A stretch of DNA of 64,000 bases. Origin: Boswellia sacra (Eukaryota > Streptophyta > Magnoliopsida > Sapindales > Burseraceae). Below the pieces are notes generated by a model, which did no database searches, had not been told where the DNA came from, and was given only the letters and a program-made list of their open reading frames with translations. The stretch covers positions 372,001-436,000 of the forward strand of contig SNVD02010585.1 of NCBI GenBank assembly GCA_013180625.2. Reading direction: 5' to 3'. Positions 58,729 to 64,000 of the stretch are shown piece after piece (the stretch's first letter is position 1; every line of letters begins with the position of its first letter). Made by a program: the position numbers and the translations under genes.

Positions 58729-58949
58729 GGATTTTTTTTAAATGACCCTTTTTAGAGTTGACTTTCTAAATGTAACCCCCATTTCAATTTTATATATGTT
58801 TAACCCTTTTTTCATGTAAGAAGACAAAGATGTCCTTTTAGGCTTATAAATGCAAGCCAAGCACATCCTTTTGTTTCAACTCCATAGAAAACGTAGCCCT
58901 ACAACTATAAGTCTCTTCAATAATAAATTTACATTATTGAATTTCAATG

Positions 58950-59800
58950 TGTTTTATTGCTGTTCAGGATCTGGATCGATGAGTTTTCAACTGGGCATTT
59001 TGAATTCTCTCTTGCTTTTGCGTTGCTGCAAAGTCTTTGCCAAGGTATGTGGTCCTACTAATTTCTTCTTGCGTTACTCTCTGCTTGTATACCGAGAAAA
59101 TGGAGGAGAAAAATTGGTTGGATCTTGCGTTTGTTATTGAAGAGATGGTGAAGTCAAACTATGTATGACTAATTTAGTTGAATTTAGATAAGTTCTTCTA
59201 CCATATGATTTGTGTTGGTGCATGCATCTTTTGAGCAATCATGAAACTATATATTTGGTCGTGTAAGATGAGGATCTAAGTCTAGAACATCTTAATTTTA
59301 AATTTTACATTATGGGTCTACTTGTTTTTGCATTATTTTCTCATTTTTGGTGCTTAATTTTGCCTGATTATGTTACTTTATGTAATTTTTTTTTATAATT
59401 AGTGTTTATTTCTCCCTGTCTGTATGCAAATTGTGCTACTATAGCAGAATTCTCACATTTGTTTAAAAGTAGATTTTGTTTTACCTTTTATGCACATATA
59501 TTTTGATAGTATTTTGCCTATGTGTTTGGTTGGTTATTGTAATTTTTTCAATAACTACTTACATTTTTTCTGTATGAATTAGATTCCACAAAATGGCTGG
59601 GATAAGCTCTATATATTGTTCATTGCTACTGATTCTGGGAAAGCAACAGTGAAGACTACAAAAGCAAATGTGAGGAATGAGGCATGTAAATGGGCAGATC
59701 CAATCTATGAGATTGCAAGATTGCTCTAAGACATAAAAAATAAACAATATGATGAAAAACTATATAAGCTTGTACTGGCAATGGTAGGAAATTAATTCTT
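58950..59800 (+). pseudogene. Captured fragment of an NT-C2 domain (EEIG1/EHBP1-type) gene
   Basis: An exon at about 59578-59782, preceded by ag and followed by gtagg, reads IPQNGWDKLYILF, TDSGKATVKTTKANVRNE, KWADPIYEIARLL, then a TAA, then YDEKLYKLVLAMG. This wording fits plant NT-C2 domain proteins, whose N-terminal lipid-binding-like domain has PQxGWDKL ... SGKxxAKTxKAxVRNG ... WADPIYE. An upstream exon-like piece, 58965-59043, ends at a GT donor but is not identified with certainty. Only the domain's first half is present and a stop interrupts it. Confidence 0.65.
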
Positions 59801-60529
59801 TCATTCTTATACTTAAATAATTCTATCTGTCTTCTTCCCTTTTTCTTCTATTGCCATAAGTTATTTGTGTTCTGTTATAGCCCCATTCCCTAGATAATCG
59901 TGCTTTAGCCAGAGAAGCTAAGATGTGAAAATTGACAGGATATATATTGGATCTTGCACTGATGGAAAAATAGAAAGTTTCTAGCTAAAAATAAAGTCTT
60001 TCTAGCTTTTGTTACAACATATTTGTTTCTTATTTCTATATCGTACAACTTATTCATATGTATGAAGACAAATTTTTGACCAATCCCGCTTTGAAGAAAA
60101 TATAACACAGTTGAAATGTGAATCTTATTGTTACTAAAATTTGATCGTTGACAACTTGACAACCTGTTGACTTTATTTTGAATAATGAGAAATTTGACTT
60201 GCTTTCTATAATGATTGTAACCCTTTTTTCATGCAAAAAGAATGGGTATGTTGTTCTTGTATGTTTGCTTGTAAATTAATGTTTGAAAGCAGAGAAAGTG
60301 GTATTGCTCAAGAAAATTAAAGGAGGAGGAGAAGGGATTGAAGAGATTTTCAAAATCAACAACATAAAAAATGTGACCTTGCATCAAAAATAAAAATTGT
60401 GACTATTTTATTGCTTATTAAAAATTGTTTATGTTTATCAAAACTATTTTTGACATATGTGACGATAGGTTAAGAACAACATAAAAATGCTTACTATGTC
60501 GCGTTAATTCACGACCCATTTGGAAAAAA

Positions 60530-61090
60530 AAATGACTTCTTGAATTTTGCATGCCTATGTCATGTGTCGTGTAGTAAATGTGAACAACATAAAAAATTGT
60601 CACTATTTTGCATGACTATGTCGTGTTACTCACAACCTATTCATGCCTAAAAATGCCTTCTAGAATTTTGCACGAATCATTCGTGCCAAAAATGCCCTAT
60701 GCAATGCTCTCTGGAATTTTGCATGACTTAGTCGTGCAACTTGCATGACCCATTCGTGCAAAGAAATGCCTTTTGAAATTTTGCACGACCTAGTCATGTA
60801 ACTTGCACAACCCATTCGTGCAGAAAATGCCCTATGACATGCCCTCTAGAATTTTGCATGACTAAGTTGTGCAACTTGCATGACCATGTTGTGCAAAATT
60901 GGGAACAACAAAAAATTGTCGCTAATGTTTTGCACAATGCACGACCCATTCGTGCAAAAACATGTTTTTTGCAATTTTGCATGACTAAGTCGTGCGACAT
61001 GCACAACCACCTTATGCAAAATTGTAAACAACATAAAAATTCGATGATGTTTTGCATGACTAGGTCGTGTTAGTGCGCGACCCATTCATG
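60530..61090. repeat. TCGTGCAA-C-TTGCACGA repeat field
   Basis: Many imperfect copies of a unit like 'ttttgcatgactaagtcgtg' then 'caacttgcacgacccattcg' and 'tgcaaaaaatgcc'. The core is itself an inverted repeat with a one-base loop. A second cluster is at 62290-62410, so the GH5 fragment is bracketed by them. ORFs on both strands here are artefacts of the repeat. Confidence 0.75.
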
Positions 61091-61572
61091 CAAAAACTCA
61101 TCTTCTGATCTATACTCAATTCATGTTCAACATAAACTCGATTTGATTGTAAAACACTCTGATCTATACTTTAGTGCATCAAAGATAAGACTAAGGGAAC
61201 CATTTCATGTTCAACTATAAATTGCATACTTGGAGAAATAACCCAAGTTAAACAATTGGAGTCTTTTGCAATCAAATCGAGCCCTTCAGAAGGAATAAGT
61301 TAAAGGGTATAGAAAGTTCCTGAGGAATTTTCGAATTTATAGATCTAAAAGTTACTTTGTTCTGACTTAATTTCGACAAGGGGTAAAGAAAGTCCTTGCA
61401 TTTACTTAATTAAGCATTGCTTATGAGTTGATTATCTGACAAAGAAAGCATCATTAGCTTCGTCTAAAAGTCAATAGGCATAAATTACTAATTAACAATT
61501 TGACATTTTCAAATTGGTGCACATACTTATCCTTTCCTAAATCTAGCTCTTAAACGTGACAGCAGTAGGACC

Positions 61573-62235
61573 TTAGAGCTTTATATAATTGTTCTCAATC
61601 ATCCACCTAAGACTCTAGTGATTGGAGTCACACTTATAAGACCAATATGCCCATACAAAAATGGCACGCCCAAGAACATCAAATTTATCCTTTGCAAATG
61701 TCTGGTAATCTTGCATTGATGCATTTTTCACTTTCCATTCACAAGTCCATTCCTCTACAATATGAATAACGTCGTGACCCGATTAATGGTGCTTACTTGT
61801 GACAAATAGCATAACATTAATTGGTAAAATTTTTGCATACAAAAGGGAATATTGACTTACCAACAAAAGTTAGAGGGTCATGTGATATGCTCAAAGCACT
61901 AAGATTAGAAGCTTGTTTGTTATAGATGAAATCAATGTTCTGCTGTATGGTCATATTGTTAAAACCCTCCTAGAAGAGGTTATAATAATGCACATCAATG
62001 GCTACATGACTAAAGGTCTTTGCAAATTAAAGCAGCTCCTTCGGATCACCTCCCAACTGATTCGAAAATATCACATATGCACTTGAGGTGTATTTCCTAA
62101 CATCTTCATAGCCTACTTTATAGAACTTTTTAAGGCTTTCTAAATCCACACCAGGCATAAGAGGCTCATTCATCAACTCAATAGCTGCCTAACTAGGATC
62201 AATAGCTTATCTGCATATAGAAAAATATCTGACAT
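61573..62235 (-). pseudogene. Captured 3' part of a GH5 exo-1,3-beta-glucanase-like gene
   Basis: Minus strand. Exon 1 (about 62200-61860) reads AIELMNEPLMPGVDLESLKK, GYEDVRKYTSSAYVIFSNQL, FSHVAIDVHYYNLF, FNNMTIQQNIDFIYN and ends at SHDPLTFVG with a GT donor. Exon 2 (about 61756-61573) reads EEWTCEWKVKNAS, KFDVLGRAIFVWAYWSYKCD and WMIENNYIKL with the natural stop at 61573. ELMNEP holds the family's general acid/base Glu, and EEWTCEW the region of the nucleophile. TAG codons (e.g. after KELL, after YYNLF, after DSNH) show decay. Intact proteins of this family cleave cell-wall or defence-related beta-1,3-glucans. Confidence 0.8.
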
Positions 62236-62437
62236 GAATTCTATTAATCTTTCTACTATTCTTGGATATCTATACTTTGTTTGATGCCTATTCACTCAAG
62301 TCGTGCAAGTTACATGACTAGGTCGTGCAGTATTTTTGAACAACATAAAAATATCACTATTTTTTTGCATAACCTAGTCGTGCTACTTGCACGACCTATT
62401 TGTGCAGAAATTGTCAACAATATTCAAAATTCAAACT

Positions 62438-62940
62438 ATTGTTTTGACATGCTACATAGGCAGTCTCTTTGTCCTAATTACATTAGGATGTTTATGCTGG
62501 ATGAGGCTAATGAAATGCTTTCCCGTGGTTTCAAGGAGTAGGTTTAGCATAATATACTTTGATTGGCAGCCTTTTTTGGTTATTCATCTTGAGAATCTCA
62601 TTGCAACTTGATTATTTTTGCTTTCTAATTTTGGTGTTCTGGTCGGCAGATCTATGACATTTTCCAGCTCCTTCCAGCTAAAGTTCATGTTAAGGTTTTC
62701 TTTGTAACAATGCCACCTGAAGCTTTGGAAATTACAAGAAAGTTTATGAACAAGCCTGTGAGGATCTTGGTTAAGTGTGATGAACTCACCCTTGAGGGTA
62801 TCAAACTGTTTTATGTCCATGTTGAGAAAGAAGAGTGGAAACTTGAAACACTCTTTGATCTGTACAGGATGAGATGAGAAGCCATGACCACATAGTCTTT
62901 ACTACCCATGGAGACATCGATTAGAACACTCCTAATCTAA
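62438..62940 (+). pseudogene. Captured fragment of eIF4A (DEAD-box RNA helicase)
   Basis: An exon at 62438-62541 ([20 protein letters not shown] then [12 protein letters not shown]) has an intron-like stretch with a GT start. A second exon begins at about 62648 ([57 protein letters not shown]) and ends near LYR. After a deletion, RSHDHIVFTTHGDID follows to 62930. The DEAD box reads DEAN and motif III SAT reads VTM, so even an intact frame would not be a working ATPase. In the parent protein this is the helicase core of the translation initiation complex. Confidence 0.9.
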
Positions 62941-63213
62941 AATGTCTCTGCATAATTTGGTGTTTATTTTTTGAACAAAAAAAAGATAAAACTCAATTTC
63001 AGTTTTTTTTAGATCAAAGTAAGCAACAACGAAGGTAAGGAGACGCCAGGATAGAGGTGAAAGAGGTTTGATTTCCAGTTGTGTTATTTTTATAGTTTTA
63101 AAGGGTATTTTTGTGTTTTCACTTGATGAAAGGGGTAAAAGATAGTTAAATTTGAGAAAGGGGTCATTTATAGTTATGGGATGGGAAACAGGGTCATTTG
63201 GTGAAAATTTACC

Positions 63214-63223
63214 GTATATAAAG
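63214..63223 (+). promoter_or_regulatory. TATA box recreated by the MULE target duplication
   Basis: gtatataaag (TATATAAA core) 210 bp before the CNL-like start codon at 63433. It is also the right-hand target duplication, so the original TATA copy is now at 58719-58728. Promoter function is inferred from sequence and position. Confidence 0.6.
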
Positions 63224-63432
63224 AAACCAAGCAAAACCAAGGAAAGTGCATGACTAAGATCTCAGTTTCGTTTTCGCCTTTTTTACTTTGTCCACCAGCG
63301 CATTTAAGATCTCTATTTCTATTTCTTTCCCAGTTTTTATTGCTTTTCCACCAACACATTAACGTCTCAATTTCTTCTCTCAATTAACTCGAGAGTTCTT
63401 GCTTCATTTACTTTACCATCCGACTCTAAGAA

Positions 63433-64000
63433 ATGGCTCATGAAGGAATTGTTTCTAATGTCCTGCAACAACTCACTTCCTTCACTATTGAAGAGATTCA
63501 AGAAGAGATGAAGCTTGTAGCTGGAGTTGACAATGAAGTAGAAAAACTGAAGAGAAATCTTCGACTTATTCAAGCCGTGATCCTTGATGCAGAGGAAAAA
63601 CCTGTGAAGGAGAGAGCTGCAAGACTTTGGTTAGATCAGCCTAAATACATATCCTATGACATAGAAGATGTGTTCGATGGGTGGGATACTGCAATGATGA
63701 AATTATGGATGGAGGAGGCAATGAAAATGCTACTCTTGTTCCTCAGAAGAAGGTACTTTCTTCTTCCCTTGCCATTGTTTTGGTGTCAAAGAAGTTGCTT
63801 TACGTCGCAAAGTTGCCCATAAGATAAAAGAAGTTAATGAAAAAGTGGATGATATTTAGAGGGAAAAAAGATATGTATAATCTTAATGTGATCAGGAGTA
63901 TTGAAACAATAGATCATCAAAGAGTATGCACTACCTCCTTAATTGATGAGTTTGAGATGTATGGTAGAGATAATGAAAAGAGTATAGTGTTAAACAAGTT
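63433..64000 (+). pseudogene. Second CNL resistance gene, 5' part, frameshifted
   Basis: ATG at 63433 (AHEGIVSNVLQQLTSF). It parallels the CNL at 27541: IEEIQEEMKLVAGVDNEVEK, LRLIQAVILDAEEKPVKE and YDIEDVFD (the EDVLD position reads EDVFD). From about 63713 one base is missing (gaggaggcaatg against gagggaggtattg). A second base is lost near 63754 and one is gained near 63865 (with a TAG at 63857), so the frame breaks at about residue 94. Similarity in nucleotide sequence continues to the window end (acctccttaattgatgag). The P-loop lies beyond the window. The leader 63240-63432 is similar to 27400-27540, so the paralogues share their 5' flank. Probably a pseudogene, unless the reading is restored by splicing. 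Confidence 0.85.

Larger units (their letters stand above)
58729..63213. mobile_element. Pack-MULE carrying pieces of three host genes, 4.5 kb
   Basis: A perfect 10 bp duplication, gtatataaag, flanks it (58719-58728, 63214-63223). Terminal inverted repeats: left GGATTTTTTTTAAATGACCC, right complement GGTAAATTTTCACCAAATGA then CCC. The two ends stay loosely alignable for about 130 bp. There is no transposase. Inside are gene fragments with remains of introns: an NT-C2 domain (plus), a GH5 exo-glucanase (minus) and eIF4A (plus). Repeats built on TCGTGCAA/TTGCACGA fill 60530-61090 and 62290-62410. Confidence 0.9.

Noticed and set aside
60794..61085. Overlapping His/Cys-rich ORFs on both strands
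   Set aside because: They are translations of the TCGTGCAA repeat field; periodicity explains them.

Overview
The window looks like nuclear DNA of a woody eudicot. It is AT-rich and intron-bearing, dominated by plant transposons, and carries a coiled-coil NB-ARC LRR (CNL/RGA-type) resistance gene whose wording resembles tree genomes such as Citrus. That taxonomic guess is weak. No bacterial operons, rRNA, tRNA or CRISPR arrays are seen.

Layout. 1-4727: 3' part of a decayed CACTA (En/Spm) transposon with DUF4218/DUF4216 and TNP1/Transposase_24-like remains and a 'ttttacggcgg' subterminal repeat field. 4728-10281: non-genic DNA with a SINE-like copy, a reverse-strand LTR fragment with its primer site, a four-copy ~205 bp tandem array and a MITE-like hairpin. 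10287-19373: complete but inactivated SIRE-like Ty1/copia element on the minus strand, with 904 bp LTRs, a matched 5 bp target duplication, a third internal LTR piece and an extra ORF after pol. 19379-27133: non-genic DNA with a 1.4 kb Mutator-like element (MULE) and a ~74 bp repeat array split by a hAT element. 27541-30417: intact intronless CNL gene (958 aa), preceded by a W-box-bearing minisatellite. 32035-45493: a dihydroxyacetone kinase (DAK) locus, made of a relic duplicate followed by a pseudogene that lost several exons, took a 5.6 kb Tork/Tnt1-like copia element next to a splice donor and a hAT MITE inside an exon. 46002-58219: a ~12 kb MULE with a decayed mudrA-type transposase (+) and a decayed DUF1985/Ulp1-like gene (-). 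It is itself invaded by a hAT MITE and a solo LTR, and contains a ~200 bp-arm inverted repeat. 58729-63213: a Pack-MULE carrying pieces of three host genes (NT-C2 domain protein, GH5 exo-1,3-beta-glucanase, eIF4A). 63433-64000: start of a second, frameshifted CNL paralogue.

The only gene that looks intact is the CNL at 27541. The most interesting inference is that the Pack-MULE landed in the TATA box upstream of the second CNL. Its 10 bp target duplication is a TATA-like sequence, so a TATA box was recreated next to the gene while the W-box-bearing upstream DNA moved 4.5 kb away.
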